Source: Eutypa lata
Taxonomy: Eukaryota; Ascomycota; Sordariomycetes; Xylariales; Diatrypaceae
Direction of reading: 5' to 3'
DNA: 64,000 nucleotides
Assembly (NCBI GenBank): GCA_022661535.1
Contig: JAKULF010000008.1
Location: 2,356,001 to 2,420,000 of the forward strand
The notes below the pieces were generated by a model. That model saw nothing but the letters and a program-made list of their open reading frames with translations, searched no databases and was not told the DNA's origin. Position numbers and translations under genes: made by a program. The first letter of the stretch is position 1. Each line of letters starts with the position of its first letter. Below, in pieces: positions 23,192 to 34,348 of this stretch.

Positions 23192-23860
23192 TGTTCGTTG
23201 TTACCGATCCTTTCGTGGTTTTTTTTCTTTCTTCTTGATGGTTCGATCGTTCGATGATTCGGATATAACCCGTATTTGCCGTATTTGGTGTGTTTCCTCA
23301 AAATGTAGAAAGTCACTACTTATTAATTGAATATACAGAATTTCGCTATGTAGGCTATTCCCTCATGCGAGACAGCACTCGATAGAATGCTAGTTGTGGC
23401 TGTTTGTTGCTGCTGATGTTGATATAAGCTTGAGGCAGTGAAGCTTCATGAAAATGAGGTAAAGTTGCAATCCCAGCCACAGCTACGTCAAAAGTCAGGT
23501 ACCTCGACCTAAGTTAGGCGCTTCCTAGCTCGAGCCCCGCGCCTCAAAATCCAACTAAAAGCAACAGCTCCCCCTGTAACAATTGCCAGTTACAATTCAG
23601 CCTCAAGGGTCTTCCCTTTCTTCCCCAGCTTTATCCCATTACCTACCTACATGGTATCCACTATCAAAATAACTGCATTTCACACTTCAAAATTACAGGA
23701 TGCAGTAGATTGACGAACGTACCAATAACTATACCTAAACAACTTAGATATGCACTTATTATAAAAATTCAAGGATTCCCATTTCTAGTAAATCTTCTTT
23801 CAGTCCTAAGTACGCAAGTTATATCCCAATTGCAGCATAGTCCTCCTTCCACCACCCATC
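23192..23860. other. Divergent promoter region between ZNF830-like gene and MED7
   Basis: 669 bp shared upstream region of two nuclear-factor genes. No TATA box stands out, which suits constitutively expressed genes. Confidence 0.6.
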
Positions 23861-24838
23861 ATGGACGAAGAAGAAAACCCCAACGCCGTATCCTCGACCT
23901 GGCCACCGCCACCACCCTTCTGGAAATCCTTCACGCCCGAGAACATAGCACGCATCGATGAGCTGCGGAAACAGAAAGCGGAAGCCGAGGAGACAACGGG
24001 GGTGGCGATAAACGAACACGAGGACCAAGACGATAAGATCCTCCGTCTTCTCCCCAACCTACCGAAGGAGCTGCGCAACCTGCAGCCGCCGTCCGAGCCC
24101 GACACGGGCACCTGGCGCGTCTTCGGCGCCACGTACCGCCTGGACGAGGAGCTGCCGCAGCTCGAGGACCAGGGCGTCCGCCGCCTGTTCCCGAACCCCG
24201 ACGAACGCGACCAGGACGGCAAGCACTTCGACCGCGCTACCATCCTCAAGCGCCTGGCCAAGTCGCTGCTGCTTAACTTTCTGGAGCTGACGGGCGTCTT
24301 TGCTACGAATCCGGGCGCGGTACGTTTCTCTCCTCCATTTTTTTACTCCCTGCATCCCTGTATCACTATCTCTCTTTCCCTCTCTCTTTCATCCAGCATG
24401 TATATATGTATAACATAAGGAACTAATACGTGACGGGGGGCAAACAAAAAGGCCGAAGAAAAGATCACCGACATCCGCGACCTATTCATCAACTTCCACC
24501 ACCTGATCAACGAGTACCGGCCGCACCAGGCGCGGGAGTCGCTCATCGCCATGATGCAGGCGCAGCTGGACCGGACGCGGGCCGAGACCGACGCCATCCG
24601 CGACGCGAAGGAGAAGGTCGAGCGCGTGCTCGAGGGGCTCGGGAGCCTGAAGACCGACGACGAGCCCGGCGGCGGCGGCGGCGGCGGCTACGACAACCGC
24701 ATCCGCGACCACGGCTACGTTTACGACGGGGATGGGGTGCTGAAGATCGATCCCGCCAAGAGCGCCAGCGCGAGCACGGCCGTCATGCGCGATAGCGAGT
24801 TGTGGATGGCGCTTGCGGTGAACGAAGAGCTTCTTTGA
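23861..24838 (+). CDS. med7: Mediator complex subunit Med7
   Basis: Exons 23861-24319 and 24452-24838 give 281 aa, with a 132-bp phase-0 intron. The N-terminus has the Med7 hallmark ([21 protein letters not shown]), followed by [14 protein letters not shown] and the second conserved block [20 protein letters not shown]. After the intron, [31 protein letters not shown] is the Med7 helix that pairs with Med21. The C-terminus has a poly-Gly insert (about residues 223-229) and ends in a family-like helix. Med7 is a middle-module subunit of Mediator, which bridges activators and RNA polymerase II in the nucleus. The length is normal for filamentous fungi. Starting at 23861 gives the complete N-terminal motif. 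Confidence 0.95.
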
Positions 24839-25556
24839 TTTGGAAGTCCTGGAGGGGGGGGATTGGAGAAGAAGTTGGTGGTTTGAGAGGTTTTGTTGCC
24901 CTATGGGAGGGAGGGTCTGAGTTGGGTTGGGTTGGGTTATCACATCTAACGTATCTACGCATTTACGAGGGCTGGGGCGTTTCAAGGCGTTGATGGGTTC
25001 CGTCGTCTTTTCACTTTTGCTAATTTTTATTTTCATTTTCGCATTCGACTGGGTGTGCCTAAATATGGTAGGGGGAAAAAGAGCGGTCAAGATACCCTTT
25101 AGATCTAGAGCCAGGGAGTCTGGCGAATAACATCAATGTGTTGTTTATTTTTACGATGATATCCTCATAATGTTGTTCTAGTAGCATTGAAGAAGACCTT
25201 TCGGTTTATAAAGTGTGTAAGGTTGGCGTTGCTCTGGTTGTGTATCGCAGTCGTATCTAAGCTGTATATTCTTTTGCTATGTCACAACATCTGAGGTATC
25301 CCGAACATATTTCTCAGCCTCACGTCTCCTCCCTGGCCTAGCCTTCATTGTCATCGTCATAATCATCATCCTACCGACCATTCCCCCATCTCGAATTAGC
25401 AAGCTAACCAACGCGCTGCTTGCAGATCGAATGCGGATTGTGTATGTTATGATTTTCGCGTCCATCGTCGTGTTTTGGAAACCCCATCCATTCATCCATC
25501 TCCTTCTCATCCTCCTCAAAGTACACGGTCATCGATAGAAAGTAGAATGCACTGCT
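24839..25556. other. Tail-to-tail intergenic region
   Basis: 718 bp between MED7 (+) and the 57-aa Cys-rich gene (-). No supported gene. Confidence 0.6.
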
Positions 25557-25730
25557 TCACATAACAGTGCACGGGATGCAGCAGCACTCGTAGTCGCCGC
25601 AGTCGATGCAGCGCGTCTTGCCGCCCGTCGCTTCGGCCGGCTTCACGATGCTCTCGAAGGTCGAAGAGGCTGCGCTACCGGGTCCGTTGCGGTTCACGAG
25701 CGTCGAGTGGGAGGAGTTGTTGCACGCCAT
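25557..25730 (-). CDS. Small cysteine-rich protein, 57 aa (CxxC...CCCIPC tail)
   Basis: ATG at 25730-25728 in a strong context (ACAATGG) opens a 57-aa frame ending in TGA at 25557-25559. The first 40 residues are Ser/Asn/Gly-rich. The last 17 contain CIDCGDYECCCIPCTVM, six Cys in 14 residues arranged C-x2-C-x5-C-C-C-x2-C. There is no signal peptide, so it should be intracellular. The pattern could bind Zn or be S-acylated, since a CCC cluster near the C-terminus resembles palmitoylated tails. Codon choice is strongly GC-biased relative to its flanks, which supports real coding. I do not recognise the family with certainty. Confidence 0.6.
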   Translation of the reverse strand: MACNNSSHSTLVNRNGPGSAASSTFESIVKPAEATGGKTRCIDCGDYECCCIPCTVM

Positions 25731-26924
25731 TGTTTGTGTTGTGTGGTGTTGTATAGTTTGGTTTGGTCTGGTTTGTTTTTGTTTTAGGGTGTGAGTGCAG
25801 GTGTGCTGGATTGATTGTTAGTTTCATCGAAGTACATGGTAAAAGCAATTGCCGGAGTGGATATGGATAGTTGATTGGACATTTAACTGGGTAGGTAGGT
25901 AGTACAAGAGAATGATTGTTTTTAACTTACATCACGGTCTGGTAGCAAGGTATAGCGTATAGCTCCGGGTAACTATTGCTTTGGTGTATAAATGTAAAGT
26001 GAAGTGTGAACTTCAAGTTGGTAAGAAAGTCGGGAAATGGGTGTGCCCTTTATGGTAATATATGTATGATCAACCTGTTTCCCCCCAATAAGTACAGAAC
26101 TGAAGCATCCTTTAGTTATCCCTGGAATTCATGCAACCACAAACAGCAAACAAGCCGCTCTGAGCCCCTGAACCACTGCGCCTTGCGAGTTGTCGTCATC
26201 CTGGAAGTACATTAGTTATTGTACATAGTACTTTATCTACGGTATGGGGAAGCGCTAGTCAACGTCGATTGGTTACATATGTGTAGTTACATGTAACAGG
26301 TCCTGGATCCACTGGGCTGGGTAGCAGGGATTGTCCTACAAGCTTCCAGCTGGGTTGGGGTTCTCATGGATCCAAGCAACCCCCCATCGGGATAAGACAA
26401 CTGGAGCTGGTACGCACACATCATCGCACTTACATATACCTACCTACCTGCAGAATAACGAATCATGGCAAGATTGTTCGAATGCCTCTTTATTAGGTTG
26501 ATATTTAGGAAGGTATAGCTAGGACACGTCAGCATACTTATACGTATGAAATCGTCGACTCGACCGACAAGATTGAGTCTGGTAGCACGAAAGCCGAGGT
26601 ACCAATAAGCTCCGTGACATCTTAGGCGGAAGTTATAAAACGTAAGATATATAAGGTAGCTCAGGCCGTGACCTTCTTAACCAATATATAAGGCCTTTCT
26701 GCAGCCCTAGAGCATCTGCTATTTCCTCGTGCACGCTCTCCATGTAGGTGTGTTCGTCCTTTTTCATCTCGTCTACTAGAAGTATTCACGTACAACTATA
26801 GAATCTCTGGATCATAGCATATATGCTAGTGTTTGGAGCTCTAAAAGCACCTTGGAACCAATTATGTAGCGGGACGTTCCTAATTAGATTGGTCTTGGTA
26901 GTAGGTATGGTTAGTATTAATATA
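25731..26924. other. Intergenic, promoter of the 57-aa gene and left flank of the inverted-repeat element
   Basis: Contains a TAGGTAGGTAG-type motif at about 25892-25901 and its complement at 26437-26448. No gene seen. Confidence 0.5.
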
Positions 26925-26972
26925 AGAGCCATCCTATTCGCGCTATAATTTTCTGGGCTATATTATTTTGCC
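26925..26972 (+). repeat. Left terminal inverted repeat (48 bp)
   Basis: Identical to the reverse complement of 28504-28551 over all 48 bp. After that the two ends continue with partial similarity for about another 100 bp. Confidence 0.92.
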
Positions 26973-27040
26973 AGCTGCTGCAAGGTGCTCTGCCACCTAA
27001 CTGCCACCACCTATGTATGTACCTGCTTATGTACTTAACT

Positions 27041-27154
27041 AGCTGCCACCATTACCTGCTGCCACCACCTAGCTGCCACCACCTAGCTGCCACCACCTAG
27101 CTGCCACCACCTAGCTGCCACTACCTAGTTGCCACCACCTAGTTGCCGCCACTT
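27041..27154 (+). repeat. Left subterminal array of 14-bp repeats
   Basis: About eight copies of AGCTGCCACCACCT, three of them exact and adjacent (27071-27112). The variants differ mainly by C-to-T changes. Confidence 0.85.
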
Positions 27155-27229
27155 AACGTAGGCGCTTAGTTGTTGTAATCTACTTTCATTATATTTTATT
27201 AAGCCATAGCCATTTAACCTAACCAATTA

Positions 27230-28345
27230 ACACGCAAGATCTTATCTTAAACTTTGTTATTTTCGACGTCGTTATATAATTATTTTAAGTTTTTTTCGAA
27301 TATATTTTTTTTTAAATAATAATATATTATATATTTTATTTTTCGATTTTAATTATTAAGTTTTTTATTTAATTATTATTAAATATTATTATATAATTTA
27401 TAAAAAGTTAATTAATATATAAATTTATAATATATAAATTTAATTTATAATAATAATAACGTTAATATTTAATTTAAATAATTTTATTAATAAAAATTAA
27501 AAAACTTATTTATAAATTTATTTATAAATTTATTTATTTATTTAAATAATTAATAATATTATTATTTAATTATATAAAATTATATAAAATTATATAAAAT
27601 TATATAAAGTTATATAAAGTTAATTAAATATAAAATTAATTATATAAAATTATATAAATTATTTTAAAATATATTAAAAAATAAATAAAAATTACGAAAT
27701 AATTATTATTTATTTTAATTAATTAATTAATTAAATAAATTATTAAAAATAAATAAATTATTAAAAATATATAAAGTTAAAATTATATAAATAATTATTA
27801 TTTATTTTAATTAATAATTTAAATAAATAAATTAAAAATAAATAAATAAATTAAAAATAAATAAATAAATTAAAAATAAATAAATAAATAAATAAATTAT
27901 ATAAAGTTATATAAAATTATATAAATAATTTTAAAATATATTAAAAAGTAAATAAAAGTTATAAAATAATTATTATTTATTTTAATTAATTATTTAAATA
28001 AATTATTAAAAATAAATTATTAAAAATAAATATAAATTTTAAAAATAAATATATTTATTAATAAACGTTATTAAATAAAATAATATATTTATAAAATAAA
28101 TTAATTTTTATTTATACGTTAATTTTTAAATTAATTATAAAGTAAATATAAACGTTAATTAATTATTTATAAATTATAATTATTAATAAATTAATAAAAT
28201 AAAATATTATAATTTTTTTTATTTATTATAATTATTTAATAAACGTTTTATTTAATTATTATTATTTAATTATAATAATATAATTTAATTATATAATAAT
28301 GTTTAAATAATTATAATTTATAATTAAGTAATTATAGTTATATAA
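27230..28345. repeat. AT-saturated core with internal direct repeats
   Basis: More than 90% A/T by eye. A segment of about 80 bp near 27645-27722 recurs near 27912-27990. Short ATAAATAAATTAAAA tandem tracts fill 27820-27900. Most surviving C residues are in CpG (ACGT, TCGA). Confidence 0.8.
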
Positions 28346-28346
28346 T

Positions 28347-28428
28347 AGCAGCTAATTAAGTGGTAGCAGCTAAGTGGTGGCAGCTAGGTGGTGGCAACTA
28401 AGTGGTGGCAGCTAAGTGGTGGCAGCTA
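28347..28428 (-). repeat. Right subterminal array of 14-bp repeats
   Basis: About five copies of the same 14-bp motif on the minus strand (AGCTGCCACCACTT and variants), mirroring the left array. Confidence 0.85.
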
Positions 28429-28503
28429 ATTAGGTACATAAGTAGGTACATACATAGGTGGTGGCAGTTCTGTAGGTAGATGGCAGAGAGCTTTGTGGCA
28501 GCC

Positions 28504-28551
28504 GGCAAAATAATATAGCCCAGAAAATTATAGCGCGAATAGGATGGCTCT
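28504..28551 (-). repeat. Right terminal inverted repeat (48 bp)
   Basis: Exact reverse complement of 26925-26972. Confidence 0.92.
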
Positions 28552-29790
28552 AATATAAGCTTGAGGCTGCCTTTATCTACTACACTATACTATCCCTTTA
28601 ACTGTGTCCTAAGCAGGATGATGCAGTTGATGCAACATAATCTTTTGCTTTAATCTGCTTCTAAGTATCTATATTCACGAACCTGATAAGCAGAAGGGAT
28701 TTCTTCTAGATTATAACGACTGGGCCGTATGTATTATCAAGGTTATAATCCGTACTAGAATATTTTCTAAGTGTTCCGGACATGACCCTATACCCGCCTA
28801 CATGTAGCAATAATGACATTTTACATAACACCGTACGTAGTACAATGGAAGTACGGAACGTCAATACAAATCTAAATCGATTAGCTAAATTCCAGTAAGC
28901 AAGGATGCGGCTCTATTCCAGTTAATATATTCCGCTGTGCTTCAATTCTCCGACTTCTAGTTCCTAACAAAGGTGCCTGAAGTATTTTTTTCGTTCTTTG
29001 GAGAAACAAAAATGCCAAATGAGAACTATAATGGCCACTGATTCTCTATTTACTCATATTTATAGTCCGGACTTGAGCCGATGCATATATATAATCTATG
29101 TTCCTGTGTCCTTATAGCCGGAAGACAAAGGGAACAATATACTCATCTTGTCATCGAAACGCGGCGCTTCTGAATTCTCGCCTTAGCCTAAATTGCCGCA
29201 GCTCAGCTTGTGCTAAAGTCCTAGATAGAGACTATTTAGAAGGATAACCATGATATTCACATCAGCGGCCTAGAGGTTTCCGAGGGAGTGACGGTAGTGG
29301 GGTTGGATGCCTCAACGAAACCTCCTATCGTAGTAGAGATCGCAATTAAGTCCTCGTCGAAGACGTTCCGTGTTATGCCAGGGGCTACATCTAGATGGTC
29401 ATGCAATGCCGGGAGATATCACTACACTAAAGGTGGAATATATTTATCAAATGGGGTGTTGAGTGTGTAATAAGATATACTCAGTTAGGCTGTCTGGGTG
29501 AGAAAATCATTCAATCATGGTTGCATTATAGCTGACTAAGTATTCAATTAACTAAAGATAAACACCTATGCCTGAGGCGGTATAGCGTAGCTAAGGTGGC
29601 AGGGTGGGTCATCAAATATGTAATTGGATTAGGTTGGTCCGCGTCGCGATTCTTAATCCATCAACTACGCGCGCATCACATTCATCAATTTATACTTTTA
29701 AGATTTTATTAAAAAAAAAATTATTCTTCCGGTGTGAAGCGACAAGCTTCGTGCCGATATGCGAAGAACAGCCTCGGGAGTTCAGTCATC
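28552..29790. other. Intergenic, right flank of element and HIR1 promoter
   Basis: 1.2 kb with no supported gene. A poly-A run lies at 29711-29720, about 70 bp before the HIR1 start. Confidence 0.5.
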
Positions 29791-32700
29791 ATGCGTATCA
29801 TTAAGCCATCATGGCTAAGCCATAAAGGTATTGTTGCTATGCTAATCGAATTGTCTGCGAAAGAAGAGACACGGCTAACCTACTGATTTGCGCAGGCGAG
29901 CAAAAAGACTTCGAAGTATACAGCTGTCACGTCTCGCCCGATGGTAAGAGACTAGCAACTGCAGGTGGAGGTATGTTCAATGATTGCGACGACGATAATA
30001 TCCATTTAGTATCCACCCACATATTCTAACTTCCTGCTCAAGATGGCCATATCCGCGTATGGTCTACCGAATCCATTTACAATGCCGAAGATCGATCCTA
30101 TACGAAGCCGAGACAGTTATGTCATATGAGCCATCACCTGGGAACTATACACTCAGTGCGCTTCTCCCCTAACGGTCGCTACCTCGCGTCAGGCGCCGAC
30201 GACAAGATCATTTGCATATACCAACTGGAGAGTGGTCCTCCAACTATCGCTACCTTTGGTACCAACGAACCACCGCCTGTCGAGAACTGGAAAACCTCGA
30301 AACGTCTAGTGGGACACGACAATGATGTTCAGGACTTAGCATGGTCTTATGATGGCTCAATACTAGTTTCTGTCGGTTTAGACTCCAAGATTGTCATTTG
30401 GTCGGGACACACGTTCGAGAAGCTTAAGGTTCTATCCGTTCATCAAAGTCACGTCAAAGGTATCACATTTGATCCTGCCAATAAATTCTTTGCCACTGCA
30501 AGTGACGATAGGACAATCAAGATCTTCCGCTTTACTTCCCCGGCACCTAATGCGACCCAGCATGACATGGTCAACAACTTTGTACTGGAAACCACGATAA
30601 ATACCCCCTTTAAGTCATCACCTTTGACTACCTACTTTCGGCGATGTTCGTGGTCCCCTGATGGGAATCATATTGCCGCTGCTAATGCAGTTAATGGGCC
30701 GGTGAGTTCCGTCGCAATCATCGAACGATCTCGATGGGACAGTGAGATCAATTTGATTGGCCATGAGGGCCCGACGGAGGTCTGTATGTTTTCCCCGAGG
30801 CTTTTCCATACTAAGAAGCCCCTTGAGAATGGCGCGACCAACGGCCACTCGTCTGGAGGAGCTTTGGTCACGGTCATAGCATCTGCCGGCCAGGACAAGA
30901 CACTTAGTGTCTGGAACACCAACACGTCAAGACCAGTGGTTATTCTTCAGGACCTGGCAGCAAAGTCTATTTCTGATCTTGCTTGGACTCCGGATGGGCA
31001 GACTTTGTTTGCCTCGAGCTTGGATGGCGGGATTGTATGCTGCAAATTCGAGACTGGCGAGTTAGGCTGGGTTGCCAACCTTGAGGAAACTGATAAGGCA
31101 CTTTCCAAATATGGGTCTGCTAGGAAGGCTATGGGTATTGCCGAAGATGTTGATGGCCTTCAGCTGGAGAACCACAGCAAAGAAGGCGAACGCAAGGGTG
31201 CCGAGTCAAGGATGGGTGCTTTAATGGGTGATTTTCACCCACTGCCGAAAGATGGAACTCCCGCGACAAACGGAGCCAAGACAGGGACAGCAACACCTAA
31301 CCAAGCCTCAACTAATGGTCAAGTAGAAGCTGAGGCTGAAAAGGACAAATCAACACCTGCACCTGAACCTGCTGACAAAACAGCAGAGCGCGTAACTGAG
31401 TTGAAATCAAGAGTAACTATCACTAAGGATGGTAAGAAGAGAGTTGCGCCAATGTTGATATCATCATCTGGTACTGGTCAATCTTCCCTCCCTCAGACTC
31501 AACTTGTCGGCTCGAGTTCATCAAAAGCGGCCCAAAATGATGCACCACAGACAATTCTGGATCTCTCAAAGCCCTACGATGGCCTTCCTGAAGGTGGTTT
31601 GGCAGCCATGCTTTTGGGAAATAAGCGGAGAGCTGCCGTTCTCGAAGGTGACGACGACGAAGATCATCCTTCCAAACGACAGGCAAGCAATTCCAGGACT
31701 ATTGTAAGGAATGGTGTCGACGGCCTTGAGCCAGCAATACTGGAGTCCCCAAGAAACGGAGTTGTCCCAACGCCCGAGTATCTCCGGCCTGCGATTCTGA
31801 ATCCTTCCATTTCTATTTCTCAAGTTCGGCTTGCAGTACCAAAGGTACGGTCACATATCGTACGTCCCCTCGAACGAGGTGTGCTGCTTGAAGAAACAAC
31901 ATCAGAGGAGGCGTCAAAGGTACCAGAAAACGTCATTTTGGAGGCTAAGAACCCTGTTTCCGTCAGAGATCCATCACACATCACGGCCACAAAGCGTGGT
32001 ACTTTATTGTGGCAAGACTATCTCTCTAGAGCTGTCCTCCTTGTGACCGGCAACAAGCGGTTCTGGGCGGCTGCTTGCGAAGATGCTACTATATATACTT
32101 GGACGCCGGCCGGCCGCCGTCTAATCAATGCAATGACATTGGAATCCCAACCAGTCATTCTCGAGTGTCGCCACTGGTGGCTTCTATGTATTACCGCAGC
32201 TGGCATGTGCTACGTCTGGAATATTCATACGATGTCATCCCCTCACCCCCCGGTGTCGCTTGGACCTGTCCTCGATATCGCTATCCACTCTCTACATGCT
32301 CACGGTGCTATGCCTGCTCCGGGGGTTACGTCGGCCCATCTGAACTCGACCGGTCATGTCGTCGTCACACTCACTAATGGCGATGGCTATTATTATTCGC
32401 CAACTATGTATGCTTGGCAACGACTGTCGGAGCCGTGGTGGGCAATTGGTAGTCAATATTGGAACAGCAATGATTCTTCTGTTGGGGCTTTGCATTCCAC
32501 AGCTGTTGGCCCTACAGCACCCAAGGAAACCAAGAACGACCAAGCAGCTGTCTCTGCCGGCATAATACCCTACCTCGAGAGACATACAACTAACGAGTTC
32601 TTGCTAAAGGGTAGAGCATACACTCTGCAACGCTTAATTAAGACTTTATTGTCTAAAGACGGGTTTGAGTCTTTTGAGTCTACCGTGAGCATTGCTCACC

Positions 32701-33125
32701 TCGAGAACCGCATTGCGGGTGCCCTGTCACTCGGCTCAAAAGACGAATTTCGTCTATATCTGCTGATGTATGCTAAGCGGATCGGCGCAGAAGGACTCCG
32801 TGGTAAGGTGGAAGAGCTTCTAAACCTCTTGCTAGGGGGGGTTTTGCAAGATAAGAAGGGCGAAGGCGACAATGAAGGCACAGGTTGGTTCAGCCAAGAT
32901 GAGATCATATGTGGGTGGGATCGGAAAGAACTGCTGAAAGGCGTAGTTATGATTCTTGGTAAGTTTTTCCATCTATGTTCTAATGATGACCTTTCTGGAT
33001 ACAATGCTGACTGTTCAACAGGAAAATTCAGGGAGCTCCAGCGTCTCACTGTACAATATGCTCGGATCCTTGACCTAACCCTAGAGGATGACGAAGGTGG
33101 TGATGCTATGGCAATTGAGTCCTAG
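29791..33125 (+). CDS. hir1: Histone H3/H4 chaperone Hir1 (HIRA homologue)
   Basis: Exons 29791-29827, 29896-29970, 30043-32958 and 33022-33125 give 1043 aa. The N-terminus MRIIKPSWLSHKGEQK..EVYSCHVSPDG is diagnostic of Hir1. WD40 repeats fill residues 1 to about 390 (e.g. HIRVWST, LVGHDNDVQDLAWSYDG, LIGHEGPTEVCMFSP). A low-complexity linker follows. The HIRA B motif at about 487-510 (SRVTITKDGKKRVAPMLIS) is the Asf1-binding segment. The Hira domain occupies about 650-950. Hir1 works with Hir2, Hir3 and Hpc2 in replication-independent nucleosome assembly and represses histone genes in the nucleus. The last intron (63 bp, GTAAGT...CAACAG) has no in-frame stop, so it can be misread as coding. 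Removing it restores the conserved MILGKFRELQRLTVQYARIL. Confidence 0.96.
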
Positions 33126-34348
33126 GTGTAGGGGATAAATAAATTAGGCAGGGCAACGGCGTCGTGGCGTTTGGACTGGACAGGGCTGCAATGAGGGAAT
33201 ATGCACGTGGTAAATCATAGACGTCACTGCCTATCATGATATCTTTGTACTATAGCTTCATCTGAACCCTCTTTATGTGGGTAGGTAATGAAATTCTGCA
33301 TGAACAATTTCCCGAACTAAGTCCATACCCTAACATCAGCAAACATTTACATCCAGTCTAAGTCAAGTGATCCTAGTGTTTTCTTAAGGCAGTAGCGTTC
33401 TGTAGCCTTTGTCACACATAATTTTAGAGGCCCCAGTCTTGCTTGGAATATATGTTAATATCCAATATCATCAGTTAGACAGAAGATGGTCCTATTATTC
33501 ACTCTCGAAATCATGATCATATGTAGAAGGAACGACCAATCGTCACAAGTGTTAGCGTATCTCTAGCAGTGAGCTACCTACATATGTATGTAGGTAGGCA
33601 TGCACGGGGCTTGGAGGAGGAATAGGGGGGGGATGTCTAACCATTTTTTCCTTGAGCTGGTTTGGGGACAGGGAAAACATCATAATATCCTGTAAAGCGA
33701 AGCAACACTTGCAGTTAGGCAGTTTAACGTATAACGGAATTTACAGCCATCTAGTATGAAGATAAACGCTCTTACCATGTTCACACCTTGCACCATACAG
33801 GTCTGCAGTACTACCAGGTACCTCACCTTACCTGCTCGTTGCTGGCCAACATCCCTGAGGCGCCAAAAGAACACCCCCAGGTCTCTATCTGATATGCAAA
33901 CCCGTTATCGCCTCTGTAATGTATGTACCTGATAAATACACCAGGCGGCCAACCAGTCACGCTACAGTGATTGTGTAAATAGTGCCTAATTTTTGACCAG
34001 CTGACAACCACTCCTTAGCGAGTTCTTCCGCCGCCGCCGCCGCCGCCGCTGCTGCTGCTTGTTGTTGTTGCCCTGGGCCTTCCCTTATTTCCCAACCTGC
34101 AAACAATTTGAAACAATAACACCACCACCACCTGCACCTCCACAACTTCGACACCTTTCCATCCAAGTTTGTTCGTTTCCACAATCCAACCTCCATTGTC
34201 GACTCCAACCACTTGTCGTCGGAATTCCATCAACTCAACACTTCCCACCCCTAAATCACGATCGATAACCCAACTTTGATTATAAAAACCTGCCTGCACC
34301 TCAATCTTCCCCGTCGAATAGTTGTCGTCGCCATTGACCATTCTCACT
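33126..34348. other. Intergenic between HIR1 and the GT15 gene
   Basis: 1.2 kb. Includes a TACATATGTATGTAGGTAGG motif at 33579-33598 and a (CCG)n(CTG)n(GTT)n microsatellite at 34028-34071. The ~280 bp before 34349 are C/A-rich and likely leader. No gene supported. Confidence 0.55.
34028..34071. repeat. Compound trinucleotide microsatellite (CCG)n(CTG)n(GTT)n
   Basis: Seven CCG, four CTG-type and several GTT units in tandem in the presumed promoter or leader of the GT15 gene. Confidence 0.85.

Larger units (their letters stand above)
26925..28551. mobile_element. Inverted-repeat element (MITE-like, non-autonomous) with AT-saturated core
   Basis: The two ends are perfect 48-bp inverted repeats beginning AGAGCCATCCTATTCGCGCT. 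Inside each lies a second, less perfect homologous zone (with TATGTATGTACCT), then arrays of a 14-bp motif pointing inward at both ends. The hexamer AATATA sits directly outside both termini (26919-26924 and 28552-28557), a possible target-site duplication. The core (about 27230-28345) is almost pure A/T and encodes nothing. This architecture is that of a non-autonomous DNA transposon, or the degenerate remains of a larger one. I cannot assign the superfamily. Confidence 0.75.

Noticed and set aside
29288..29470. 60-codon plus-strand frame upstream of HIR1
   Set aside because: It begins with GTG, not ATG, and shows no domain or plausible splice partners. Eukaryotic start rules make it unlikely.
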